Source: Streptococcus parasanguinis (GTDB lineage Bacteria > Bacillota > Bacilli > Lactobacillales > Streptococcaceae). From it: 64,000 nucleotides of DNA. Below, piece by piece: positions 38,816 through 45,969 of this stretch. Location of the stretch: the NCBI RefSeq assembly GCF_018499505.1, contig NZ_JAHDAC010000001.1, forward strand, positions 310,001 to 374,000, in the 5' to 3' direction. Both the position numbers and the translations under genes were made by a program. The notes beneath the pieces are model-generated. The model was not told the origin of the DNA, made no database searches, and was given only the letters and a program-made list of their open reading frames with translations. Numbering within the stretch: the first letter of the stretch is position 1; every line of letters starts with the position of its first letter.

Positions 38816-39361
38816 ATGAAAAAAATGATGTTATTACTGGCTAGTTTGGTTGCTTTAACAGCTTGTAGTCAGTCTAAGCAAGATACGAAAGAGTCAACTT
38901 CCAATCAAACGACGAAGGAAACAAAAGTATCAGAGTCTTCTAAAGAAGAAAAAGAATTGAAATTTGTGGTAGCCCCTCAATATGAAGGAAAGACGTCTGA
39001 TCTTATCGAGTTAGGAAAAAAATTGGTCAAGGACCATCCTGAACTCGGAAGTGAAGGGAATATGGCGATCTATTTTACCGGGGCTGTTTCAGATGGCAGA
39101 GCGGCACTCATGCTGGTCAATAAGACAGATGTGGATATCAAGAAAGATTTGAATTTTTCAATTTCTTGGTCTTATGATGGAAAGACTATTTTTGATAATC
39201 AAAAGGTAAGTTATTTCATCAAGGATAGCGGCGAATTACCATCTCATTCAGCAACTTTGATATTGTTGCCACTGAATGAGGAACAATTGGGAATTGTAGA
39301 TGGAATGTCAGATCCATCTAAGATGAAGCTTCAAATGTCAGATGTGAACGCTGTAGAGTGA
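38816..39361 (+). CDS. lipoprotein, unknown function
   Basis: 181 residues: signal peptide with lipobox LTAC (about 15-18), a Ser/Thr/Lys linker, then a compact domain (about 45-181) resembling small streptococcal lipoproteins of unknown role. ATG 38816 follows GGAAAGGAAA; the in-frame ATG at 38783 would put charged residues before the signal peptide. Confidence 0.8.
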   Translation: MKKMMLLLASLVALTACSQSKQDTKESTSNQTTKETKVSESSKEEKELKFVVAPQYEGKTSDLIELGKKLVKDHPELGSEGNMAIYFTGAVSDGRAALMLVNKTDVDIKKDLNFSISWSYDGKTIFDNQKVSYFIKDSGELPSHSATLILLPLNEEQLGIVDGMSDPSKMKLQMSDVNAVE

Positions 39362-39394
39362 TTACGAAAAAAGAATCATACAAAGGAGAAGTAA

Positions 39395-39781
39395 ATGCGC
39401 CTTGTTTATCTTACGATTGGTTTTGTGTCTTTAGGATTAGGAATTATTGGGATTCCATTACCGATTTTACCGACGACTCCCTTTTTATTGCTATCGATGG
39501 CCTGCTTTGCTAAAAGTTCCAAACGCTTCGAAACTTGGCTCTACCAAACCAAGCTTTATCAAACCTATGTAGCGGATTACCGAGAGACCAAATCGATTGC
39601 CAAAGAACGGAAGAAATGGATCCTTCTTCAGATCTACATTCTGATGGGCATTTCGATCTTTCTGGCACCGATTATTTGGGTGAAGCTTGCTCTAGGTGTT
39701 TTGACGATTTTTATCACCTATTATCTCTTAAAAGTGATCCCTAATAAGCCCGAAAATCCAACAGAAGAAAATCCTGATTAA
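39395..39781 (+). CDS. DUF454 (YbaN-like) membrane protein
   Basis: 128 residues with the family's GIIGIPLPILPTTPFLLLSM and CFAKSSKRF motifs and two further helices. Function unknown. Last chromosomal gene before the prophage. Confidence 0.85.
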   Translation: MRLVYLTIGFVSLGLGIIGIPLPILPTTPFLLLSMACFAKSSKRFETWLYQTKLYQTYVADYRETKSIAKERKKWILLQIYILMGISIFLAPIIWVKLALGVLTIFITYYLLKVIPNKPENPTEENPD

Positions 39782-39811
39782 AATTGGAGAATTCAGGCCC
39801 TAGAACTAGGA

Positions 39812-39838
39812 AAAGAAGTGCGTTCGTGCTTCTTTTTT
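39812..39838 (+). terminator. terminator at chromosome-prophage edge
   Basis: Stem AAGAAG / CTTCTT with T6, ending the DUF454 transcript. The left attachment site should lie between here and 39898; it cannot be fixed without the other end. Confidence 0.7.
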
Positions 39839-39850
39839 GGTATAAAAGTA

Positions 39851-39875
39851 AAAACCCTTGTGTATCAAGGGTTTT
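39851..39875 (-). terminator. integrase terminator
   Basis: Perfect stem AAAACCCTTG / CAAGGGTTTT; on the minus strand it is followed by TTTTTACTTTT. An 8-bp direct repeat TGACTACG lies beside it at 39884-39891 and 39895-39902. Confidence 0.75.
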
Positions 39876-39897
39876 GGTGTGCTGACTACGTTTTTGA

Positions 39898-41022
39898 CTA
39901 CGCTTCGAGAAATTTTAATAAGCGATCTGCAACATCTGACCGCTGTTTGTCGTTTAAATGTGTGTACATATCGAGTGTCGTTTGAATATTTGAGTGACCT
40001 AATCTGTCCGATATCGTCTTAGGTTCTATGCCAGCTTCAAAGAGTAGGCTTGCGTGTGTGTGTCTCAGACTATGCACGCTAAATTGTTTCAGTTTGTGCT
40101 TACCTAAAAAATATTTTAGTTCATCCCGAAAATGCGCAAAGTCGAAGTAACCACCCTTGGCATTTGTGATAACAATATTTTTAGACTTGACACCATTTTT
40201 AAAAAATAGTTTCTTCTGCTCTAGCTTCCAGTTTTTTAAAATTTGTACCGTGCTATCGTCTAGTGAGATCGTCCGTGCGCTTCGTTTGGTTTTAGGTGAT
40301 TGAGTGGATAACTTGCCATTGATTGTGACAAGTGTCTTGCTGACTGATATGGTCTTGTTTTTAAAATCAATATCAGACCATTCCAGCCCCAGTAATTCCC
40401 CTCGCCTTAATCCAGTATATGCCAGTGTATGCCATGCAGTATACAGGACAGGCCTGGCATCTTTCTTCGCCAGCGTGAGAAATTTGTTTAATTCTTTTTT
40501 AGTGAGTGCTATCTTTTCTTTTCGTGGTTTCTGCTGCTTAGGTCGTATGATTCTATCGACTGGATTGGTCTGGACAATATCCAGATGCACAGCATACTTA
40601 AATACCCGATTGATGATAGATAGATAATTTAAGTAGGTCACATACTTTTTGCTTAACTCAATGACAATTTTCTGCATCTTGGCCACGGATACGCTCTCTA
40701 TTCGGATTTCCTTAAAATGATGCTCTATGATAGCATTAAGATAGTTCTTTGTATTTTGGTATGTCGTAGGCTTCACGGTCGTTTCATAGCTTTCCAGCCA
40801 TAGATCAGCTACCTCTTTAAACGTAGGCTTACTGGTATGGTCTGTAAACCCATTCTCTTCAATGGATAGCAGTAGCTCCCGTTCTGCTTTCTTGGCCTCT
40901 TTCTGAGTTTTAAAACCTCTACGGGTCGTGCGCCTTTGCTTGCCAGTGAATGGATCAACACCAAGATATGCTTGGAGCATATAGCGTGTCTCTCCGTCCT
41001 TGGTTAAATATTTTTTGATCAT
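39898..41022 (-). CDS. int: tyrosine-type site-specific integrase
   Basis: 374 residues: N-terminal arm-binding domain, SAM-like core-binding domain (about 65-160), catalytic domain with R in AYTGLRRGELLGLEW, HSLRHTHASLL and nucleophile Y in LGHSNIQTTLDMYTH. Integrates and excises the prophage. Similar to Tn916/phi-type integrases of lactic phages. Confidence 0.96.
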   Translation of the reverse strand: MIKKYLTKDGETRYMLQAYLGVDPFTGKQRRTTRRGFKTQKEAKKAERELLLSIEENGFTDHTSKPTFKEVADLWLESYETTVKPTTYQNTKNYLNAIIEHHFKEIRIESVSVAKMQKIVIELSKKYVTYLNYLSIINRVFKYAVHLDIVQTNPVDRIIRPKQQKPRKEKIALTKKELNKFLTLAKKDARPVLYTAWHTLAYTGLRRGELLGLEWSDIDFKNKTISVSKTLVTINGKLSTQSPKTKRSARTISLDDSTVQILKNWKLEQKKLFFKNGVKSKNIVITNAKGGYFDFAHFRDELKYFLGKHKLKQFSVHSLRHTHASLLFEAGIEPKTISDRLGHSNIQTTLDMYTHLNDKQRSDVADRLLKFLEA

Positions 41023-41141
41023 TGCGTTTTACCTCATTTCTTGATAAAATGGGTATAAGAAAAAGACCTATTGAATGGCTTTTCTTATACTGTATTCCTC
41101 ACACTCAATTTTTGGCGAAGGCGAGTGTGGGGATTTTTTTA
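41022..41141 (+). ncRNA. candidate small RNA antisense to the integrase leader
   Basis: On the plus strand, TTGCGT (41022-41027), 17 bp and TAAAAT (41045-41050) form a promoter. Then come hairpin GTATAAGAAAA / TTTTCTTATAC (41053-41090) and a terminator CCTCACACTC / GAGTGTGGGG with T7 (41097-41140). A transcript of about 85 nt would start near 41057 and be antisense to the region just upstream of integrase. No ORF. Prediction only. Confidence 0.4.
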
Positions 41142-41537
41142 TTTTCCAAGCCATATTGGAATTGCAATCCCTGCAAGAGCAACTAGCATACCGATAGCCC
41201 AGTAAGTTAACTCTTTACGGTCTTTAGCTTGCTGATCAAGTTGTTTGTTGTTGTAATTAAGAAACATGTTTTCAATATTTTTCTCAATATTAGAAAATTT
41301 TGCATCGATTGTTTTTTCCATACTTTCTAATTTGAGATCAACTGCTTTAAAACCATATTGAATTTCTGTATTCACTTTATCAAACTTAGCATCAATTTCT
41401 GCTTTGGTGTATGTGTTTTGTGACATATCTTTATCCTCCGTTTCTTCTGGTTTCATTATACCACGATTAGAGGTTGTTTCAGATTTCATTTTTATCACAT
41501 TGTTCGGTTTTACTTCGAATTGACTTTCTTGTTCCAT
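41139..41537 (-). CDS. coiled-coil membrane protein, lysogeny module
   Basis: 132 residues: a charged N-terminus, a coiled coil from MSQNTYTKAEIDAKFDKV to about 105, and a C-terminal helix (YWAIGMLVALAGIAIPIW). Proteins of this build are common between integrase and repressor of temperate streptococcal and lactococcal phages; superinfection exclusion is a possible role but unproven. The start could also be the internal Met about 37 codons in. Confidence 0.7.
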   Translation of the reverse strand: MEQESQFEVKPNNVIKMKSETTSNRGIMKPEETEDKDMSQNTYTKAEIDAKFDKVNTEIQYGFKAVDLKLESMEKTIDAKFSNIEKNIENMFLNYNNKQLDQQAKDRKELTYWAIGMLVALAGIAIPIWLGK

Positions 41538-41543
41538 TTTTGT

Positions 41544-41957
41544 CTACCTCTTCGAAACATGAATAAACTGTTCTACACTATCCAACCGTTTATTATTCTC
41601 ATTGTCGTACAATTCGAAAGAAATTCTATAGTTTCCAGCAAATTCTGTAGTAATGCTGAAAACAAAGCTACCATTTGCTATTCCATAATCACCGTCAAAA
41701 GCTGTGAACCTCTCTCTTGGTATATTAGCGTTTGAAACATGAACTAAAATCGGATCTGCAATTGTTTTATCGTTTGAAACTTTCACTCTTATTTGATATT
41801 TATTATTCGGCTTAATATTGAATAGGTCCATATCAGCTCCAATTTGAAATGTTGCTGGAAATTCATCCAAAGTGGAAATAGTTGTCATTAGTTGCCCACT
41901 TTCCCAATGAATAGTCTTCAAGTTCGTAATTTTTTCATTGAAAGTTAATTCTTCCAT
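41544..41957 (-). CDS. hypothetical prophage protein, beta-rich
   Basis: 137 residues from ATG 41957 (AGGAGAAAGAAA upstream). Alternating hydrophobic pattern suggests a beta-sandwich; no helix, signal or known motif. It lies between the repressor and the coiled-coil gene, so it is likely expressed in the lysogen. Confidence 0.6.
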   Translation of the reverse strand: MEELTFNEKITNLKTIHWESGQLMTTISTLDEFPATFQIGADMDLFNIKPNNKYQIRVKVSNDKTIADPILVHVSNANIPRERFTAFDGDYGIANGSFVFSITTEFAGNYRISFELYDNENNKRLDSVEQFIHVSKR

Positions 41958-42005
41958 TTTCTTTCTCCTAAAATTCAAATGATTATTCACATCTTTAACC
42001 ATCAT

Positions 42006-42779
42006 TTAATTTGCGATGTTTTTTTCTTCCCTATACACATCCACAACTTTACCAATGATCCTAAAATCACTGTCGGAGTTGATTGGTATATCTTTGTATT
42101 TCTTATTAAAACTTCTCAAATAGGCCTTGTCTTTCTCTATTATGAGTTGTTTTATGTAGGCTTCTCCTTCGTAGTCGAATACTCCAACAGTGCCACTTGG
42201 AAGCTCTACCGTAAGTTTTACAAATACATAGTCCCCAGATTTGTAATCTGGTTCCATGGAATCTCCGTAAATCGGACACACAAAGTCAGCGTCCACCTTA
42301 ACAGGTAACTGGATTGTCTCTATCTGTACTTCATTTAGATATTGCCCCGTACCAGCGGATACAGGCTGGTCGTAGTAGTTGTATGCGAAATACCGAACAG
42401 ATACTTCATGGACTTCAGCAAGTCTCTTCTTAGCTTTCTTTTGCTCCTCAAGTTGCCTCTCTGCACAAGTCAGTACATTACGCTGGTATGGTTCTGGGTC
42501 GAGCTCTTTGACTGTATCAACTATTTTGTCTACAATATAATTTTCAACAATCTGTTGTGCTGTTGAACGATCCTCTACAAGATCCGATTTCATCACACCG
42601 AAGTAATTTGCGAGCATTTCTATTTTATCAATACGTGGATATGTTTTTCCATTTATCCAGTCAGAAACGGTCATATATTTCAAATCCAAATCAGCTACTA
42701 GATCATTTCTGGTTTTGCCAGATTTTTGAAGGTAGTATTTTATATTTCGAGACATAATCTCTTTATTTCCTAATGTCAT
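42006..42779 (-). CDS. CI-like phage repressor (HTH + S24 peptidase)
   Basis: 257 residues. N-terminal HTH (RNDLVADLDLKYMTVSDWIN), and a C-terminal LexA-like domain with Ser in PIYGDSMEP and Lys in EAYIKQLII, the self-cleavage dyad. It should keep the prophage silent and be cleaved on DNA damage via RecA. Start ATG 42779 follows AAAGGAG. Palindromic operators lie in the divergent region. Confidence 0.93.
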   Translation of the reverse strand: MTLGNKEIMSRNIKYYLQKSGKTRNDLVADLDLKYMTVSDWINGKTYPRIDKIEMLANYFGVMKSDLVEDRSTAQQIVENYIVDKIVDTVKELDPEPYQRNVLTCAERQLEEQKKAKKRLAEVHEVSVRYFAYNYYDQPVSAGTGQYLNEVQIETIQLPVKVDADFVCPIYGDSMEPDYKSGDYVFVKLTVELPSGTVGVFDYEGEAYIKQLIIEKDKAYLRSFNKKYKDIPINSDSDFRIIGKVVDVYREEKNIAN

Positions 42780-42801
42780 AAAAATCGCTCCTTTCATTAT
42801 A

Positions 42802-42822
42802 TTTTACGGTTAAAACGTAAAA
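42802..42822. promoter_or_regulatory. operator candidate OL-like
   Basis: Inverted repeat TTTTACG (42802-42808) / CGTAAAA (42816-42822) with an inner ACGGTTAAA similar to the other operators, right before the repressor start. Confidence 0.55.
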
Positions 42823-42868
42823 AAGTAAAGAAGAACGATAAAAAAATAAAAAAAAACGGATTTTTTTA

Positions 42869-42897
42869 TTGACATCACGGTTTAACCGTGATAAAAT
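42869..42897 (+). promoter_or_regulatory. early (PR-like) promoter with central operator
   Basis: TTGACA (42869-42874), 17 bp, TAAAAT (42892-42897). The spacer is filled by the perfect palindrome ATCACGGTTTAACCGTGAT (42874-42892), so repressor binding would block RNA polymerase. Confidence 0.8.
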
Positions 42898-42905
42898 ATA
42901 ATCAA

Positions 42906-42921
42906 GGTTAAGTAATTAACC
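42906..42921. promoter_or_regulatory. operator candidate downstream of PR
   Basis: Palindrome GGTTAAGTAATTAACC, sharing the GGTTAA half-site with the operator in the promoter; centres 30-31 bp apart, about three helical turns. Confidence 0.55.
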
Positions 42922-42946
42922 AAAAACAAAAGAAAGGAAGGACAGT

Positions 42947-43060
42947 ATGCTGAACCGAAGGCAAAAGAAAAAGGACCCTTGGTTGACACAACCAAGAGCC
43001 ACAGTGATAGCGGCGATCATCGCACTGATAGCCGTGTTACTCCAACTCTTATTTAAATAA
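42947..43060 (+). CDS. 37-aa single-helix membrane peptide
   Basis: ATG 42947 follows AAAGGAAGG. A basic start (MLNRRQKKKDPW) precedes one membrane helix (VIAAIIALIAVLLQLLF). It is the first gene of the early transcript, where a Cro-type protein is normal. Its end coincides with a palindrome AACTCTTATTTAAATAAGAGTT-like hairpin. Function unknown. Confidence 0.65.
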   Translation: MLNRRQKKKDPWLTQPRATVIAAIIALIAVLLQLLFK

Positions 43061-43139
43061 GAGTTACGCACGAAGTTGTAGGAGGGGCGCAAGCCCCAAC
43101 CCTACGACTTAAGTTTAGCATACTGTCCAGAGAAAAGCA

Positions 43140-43223
43140 ATGGACGACAAAAGATGGGAAATCGGTGGTTTGATCGCAGTAGGAGCGATTATTGTAATTG
43201 TAATTTTTAATTTATTCACATAG
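43140..43223 (+). CDS. 27-aa single-helix membrane peptide
   Basis: MDDKRWEIGGLIAVGAIIVI, then VIFNLFT and TAG. One membrane helix, weak ribosome site (GAGAAAAG). A strong GC hairpin (GTAGG...CCTAC with GGGGCGCAAGCCCC, about 43078-43105) lies just before it. Confidence 0.45.
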   Translation: MDDKRWEIGGLIAVGAIIVIVIFNLFT

Positions 43224-43724
43224 TGACATTTGGTATATATGGTTTTAGGGATAAAAAAAGCACCCAGTTGCACGAGTCCTGAGTACCTAACGATTTTTTG
43301 AAAAACTTCCCGCTTCTCGTGCAAGCGGAATTTACTTCACTGGATCGATAACCAGCACTGCTAAATTCTTAAGTATCACTACGGCTCTAGAATTGGAGAA
43401 TGAGTAACGGCAATAGTTTTACGAGGCATGCCAACTCTCCTTTGCTACTTGAACGGCACTGAACCATTACTGGCAAAGATTCCCATTCTGCAATTCATTC
43501 CTAGTTTTAAGCGTCTAGCCCGCTACGGCTTCGAGCAAAGCAAACGTATCTATTTACTTATAGAAGTACAGTACCTTTCAAAAATTCTGCCAATTTGCAT
43601 CAGCTCCTTTCGTGTAAAGGTGACTTCAATATACTACAATCATATAAATATCACATCAGTCTCAAGATGTATTCCAATAATAAAAAACTAGTGAATATTA
43701 AATTTTGTAGAAAGGATATAAAAA
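43224..43724. other. 500-bp gap with leftward structure and tiny ORFs
   Basis: No confident plus-strand gene. On the minus strand two 16-codon ORFs have excellent ribosome sites: MQIGRIFERYCTSISK (AAAGGAGCTG) and MPRKTIAVTHSPILEP (AAAGGAG). A hairpin with GCACGAG/CTCGTGC arms and a T7 tract (about 43245-43325) would end such a leftward transcript. Could be an unknown RNA or relic. Confidence 0.4.
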
Positions 43725-43985
43725 ATGTTACCCGAATCAAATAGAAGCACTTTAAAAAAAGGAATCTTTATTTCCGTAGACGGAAAATCATTTGTAAATC
43801 TCGGCACTGGAGCTATAAGTTTAAACACTGGTTTTGAAGATAAAGTTGTTGAGATATCAGATTGGCTTATTGATCGATCTGAAACTTATAGCGAAGCAAA
43901 AAGCAAGTGCATGAAATTGATGGCCAACGTTGCTCATGAAATTGAACTGCGAGCGCTTGAATCAAAAATCGAAAAAGAGGTGTAG
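43725..43985 (+). CDS. hypothetical early phage protein
   Basis: 86 residues, AGAAAGGATATAAAAA before ATG 43725. Beta-rich start (GIFISVDGKSFVNLGTGAIS), helical acidic C-terminus. Not recognised. Next gene follows 5 bp on. Confidence 0.6.
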   Translation: MLPESNRSTLKKGIFISVDGKSFVNLGTGAISLNTGFEDKVVEISDWLIDRSETYSEAKSKCMKLMANVAHEIELRALESKIEKEV

Positions 43986-43990
43986 AAAAA

Positions 43991-44149
43991 ATGGCAAACG
44001 AAGTAGAAAAAACAGCGATCAATGAAGTGTTGAGGACTGTTACACTAATTAATAAAAGGTTTGAAGAAATCGTTGAATTACAACGTCAACAAGATCTAGC
44101 TATTTTTTATCTTCGTGGCGTTCTTGATGCGAAAGATCAAGATCCTTAA
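43991..44149 (+). CDS. 52-aa hypothetical early phage protein
   Basis: ATG 43991 just after the previous stop; ribosome site AGAGGTG lies in that gene's end. Mostly helical (VLRTVTLINKRFEEIVELQR). Its last 50 bp overlap, on the other strand, the end of the leftward gene at 44100. Confidence 0.55.
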   Translation: MANEVEKTAINEVLRTVTLINKRFEEIVELQRQQDLAIFYLRGVLDAKDQDP

Positions 44150-44747
44150 TGCTCGATAAAATATAACCATTTGTTTTATAACCAGAATCTCGAAAACGTA
44201 AAGCATCAGATGTGATCAGATTGCGATCTGAACGTTCGAGTAATGATAAAATTTTATCTAACTTTTGATTTAATTTTTTATCAATAGATTCTAGAGTTGT
44301 AGTTTTGTTAAGACGGCTAATAGGCATTTTAAAGTTTTCAAAACTTTGCATTTTAGATTTGAGATCAACTTTTGATTCTTCAATTTTTGATACATCCGTA
44401 TCATAAAAAGTAGTACGGGTCATCATGACATCAAAAGGGAGTTTACCACCAGATTCTATGATTGGTACAAGAGGGAGCTCTAACGCTTGTCTAAAACCTA
44501 GCTCGTAAAATGCATTTGGGTTGTGCTCTGTCATATCCGCAATAACCATATGAGCATTTTTTAGGTAGTTTATAATCGTTTCATTGATATTGTCTACTGC
44601 ATTGACATGGTCGACACGAATCGGTTTATAACCTAAATCTTCGCAAACTGGAGCAATAAGGTATTTATATACTTTGTCAGCTCGCTCTCTTGTAGGGGTA
44701 CCAGATTCCCCAATCGCGCTTATAATAAAACAGACTTTATCAGACAT
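44100..44747 (-). CDS. nucleoside deoxyribosyltransferase/TIR-like protein
   Basis: 215 residues. Residues 1-120 have the Rossmann-like pattern of the deoxyribosyltransferase/TIR-like superfamily: CFIISAIGE at the first strand, then HMVIADMTEHNPNAFYELGF with the conserved Asp, Asn-Pro and the Glu expected to be catalytic, then LPLVPII. The C-terminal half is helical. Relatives cleave N-glycosidic bonds of nucleotides or NAD, often as immune effectors. It runs against the early operon from its own extended -10 promoter (TGGTATAAT, -10 at 44776-44781), like a lysogen-expressed moron. Defence role is inference. Confidence 0.7.
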   Translation of the reverse strand: MSDKVCFIISAIGESGTPTRERADKVYKYLIAPVCEDLGYKPIRVDHVNAVDNINETIINYLKNAHMVIADMTEHNPNAFYELGFRQALELPLVPIIESGGKLPFDVMMTRTTFYDTDVSKIEESKVDLKSKMQSFENFKMPISRLNKTTTLESIDKKLNQKLDKILSLLERSDRNLITSDALRFRDSGYKTNGYILSSIKDLDLSHQERHEDKK

Positions 44748-44872
44748 AAATACTAACCCCAATCGTTTTTATTTTATTATACCAAATAACGATAGGTAGT
44801 TAAACAATAAGGAGGTGAGAAAACGAAACTGAACTGATATCCATAACAATAACATAGAAAGGGAGAATCAAA

Positions 44873-45028
44873 ATGGATAAATTAAGTATTGGCATCAATG
44901 TTTCTAATGTCAAGGAATTGGCTGAAGTTAGTCAAGAAGTATCTAAAAAAGCCGAAGAATTGCAAGAAGCAATTAAACGGCTTAATGAGGTTAAGTTGAA
45001 ATTAGAAACCAAGTTTCTTCATGATTAG
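44873..45028 (+). CDS. 51-aa coiled-coil phage protein
   Basis: ATG 44873 after [29 protein letters not shown] is followed by a Lys/Glu coiled coil. Converges with, and overlaps by 27 bp, the leftward gene at 45002. Confidence 0.55.
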   Translation: MDKLSIGINVSNVKELAEVSQEVSKKAEELQEAIKRLNEVKLKLETKFLHD

Positions 45029-45325
45029 GATTTGTGCTGCAGCAGACATCATTTCTTTCCAAGTCTTGAACTTTGTTTGTTCAGAAACAAAGGCATCAAG
45101 AATTGATTCATCTGCTTTTTCAAATTCCTCTGCATTGGATATTTTTTCCGGACTTGACAGCAAAAATTCATCTATGGTTGAAAAATTTGTGTGTTCAATC
45201 ACGAATTTATCAGAGAAAATTTCTTCGAAAGAATATTCGTGCGTGCCAGAAATAGATTGAGCCTTCTCTGAAAGTTGCTCAAGCCGGTTAGAAAAATCAT
45301 CCAGTCCTTTGACTTTAAAAGTCAT
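45002..45325 (-). CDS. conserved phage-island protein, unknown
   Basis: 107 residues from ATG 45325 (AAGGAGG upstream). It fits a widespread phage and island family I recognise by pattern only: [46 protein letters not shown] and C-terminal KKLGF. Promoter on the minus strand: TTGTGT-N17-TATAAT (45388-45416). Function unknown. Confidence 0.7.
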   Translation of the reverse strand: MTFKVKGLDDFSNRLEQLSEKAQSISGTHEYSFEEIFSDKFVIEHTNFSTIDEFLLSSPEKISNAEEFEKADESILDAFVSEQTKFKTWKEMMSAAAQILIMKKLGF

Positions 45326-45387
45326 ATTATCAACCTCCTTTCTGTTGAACTTTTGACTAAAACTGTGAGAGGTCTCAGCCAATAATT

Positions 45388-45456
45388 ATTATAACATGAA
45401 TAACAGAAAAACACAACATATTGTTGATTAAATATATATGTTTATCAACATATAGT
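45388..45456. promoter_or_regulatory. divergent promoter region with operator
   Basis: Minus promoter TTGTGT (45411-45416) / TATAAT (45388-45393). Beside it TATTGTTGAT (45419-45428) and ATCAACA (45444-45450) form an inverted repeat, likely bound by the HTH protein encoded from 45472. A plus -10 TATAGT lies at 45451-45456. Confidence 0.5.
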
Positions 45457-45471
45457 GTTCGAGGCGTAAAA

Positions 45472-45657
45472 ATGTGGGAACAATTAAACCGAATAATGCA
45501 GGAAAGAAATTTGAATGGTTATCAATTATCTAAGATGTCTGGAGTCAACCGTAGTTTCTTTTCTGATTTGAAAAGCGGAAAGGTGAAATACCTTTCTTGG
45601 CCGAACATATGCAAAATAGCTGATGCACTGGAGGTCAGCTTGGACGAATTTAGATAG
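45472..45657 (+). CDS. Cro/CI-type HTH regulator
   Basis: 61 residues, a single HTH (NLNGYQLSKMSGVNRSFFSD). ATG 45472 after CGAGGCG; an upstream TTG at 45421 would run through the operator. May be the prophage's Cro, displaced about 2.5 kb from the repressor. Confidence 0.75.
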   Translation: MWEQLNRIMQERNLNGYQLSKMSGVNRSFFSDLKSGKVKYLSWPNICKIADALEVSLDEFR

Positions 45658-45668
45658 GAGGTGAAAAA

Positions 45669-45866
45669 ATGACACAGTTAACGCTGAAAATGTTGAGGGT
45701 TCGAAACAATTGGACTCAAGAGCAGGCAGCCAAAAAAGTTGGTGTTTCAAAAGAAACGTGGTCAAATTGGGAAAATTATAAAACGTATCCAGACATACCA
45801 AAATTAAAGAAGATTGAATCAGTGTTTGAAATATCGTACAACGATATTAAAGGTTTTGAATATTAA
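45669..45866 (+). CDS. HTH (XRE) phage regulator
   Basis: 65 residues with HTH NWTQEQAAKKVGVSKETWSN; AGGAGGTG upstream of ATG 45669. Typical early phage regulator between cro and replication genes. Confidence 0.8.
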   Translation: MTQLTLKMLRVRNNWTQEQAAKKVGVSKETWSNWENYKTYPDIPKLKKIESVFEISYNDIKGFEY

Positions 45867-45969
45867 AGCCTTGGCCAGAGCAATCGGAGCATCAGAAGGG
45901 GATATAAGACTATTAACAGATGAAAAGTTTTATAAAGAAGTGAAAGGGGTAGCGGGTGAAAATAAATGA
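45856..45969 (+). CDS. 37-aa phage ORF overlapping both neighbours
   Basis: TTG 45856, inside the end of the HTH gene, reads MNIKALARAIGASEGDIRLL and 17 more residues to TGA 45967-45969, overlapping the next start. Tight coding overlap supports it, but the start is poor. Confidence 0.35.
   Translation: MNIKALARAIGASEGDIRLLTDEKFYKEVKGVAGENK

Noticed and set aside
44820..44872. Gene start after AAGGAGGTGAG at about 44812
   Set aside because: The following frames close within a few codons and no ATG has suitable spacing before ATG 44873.
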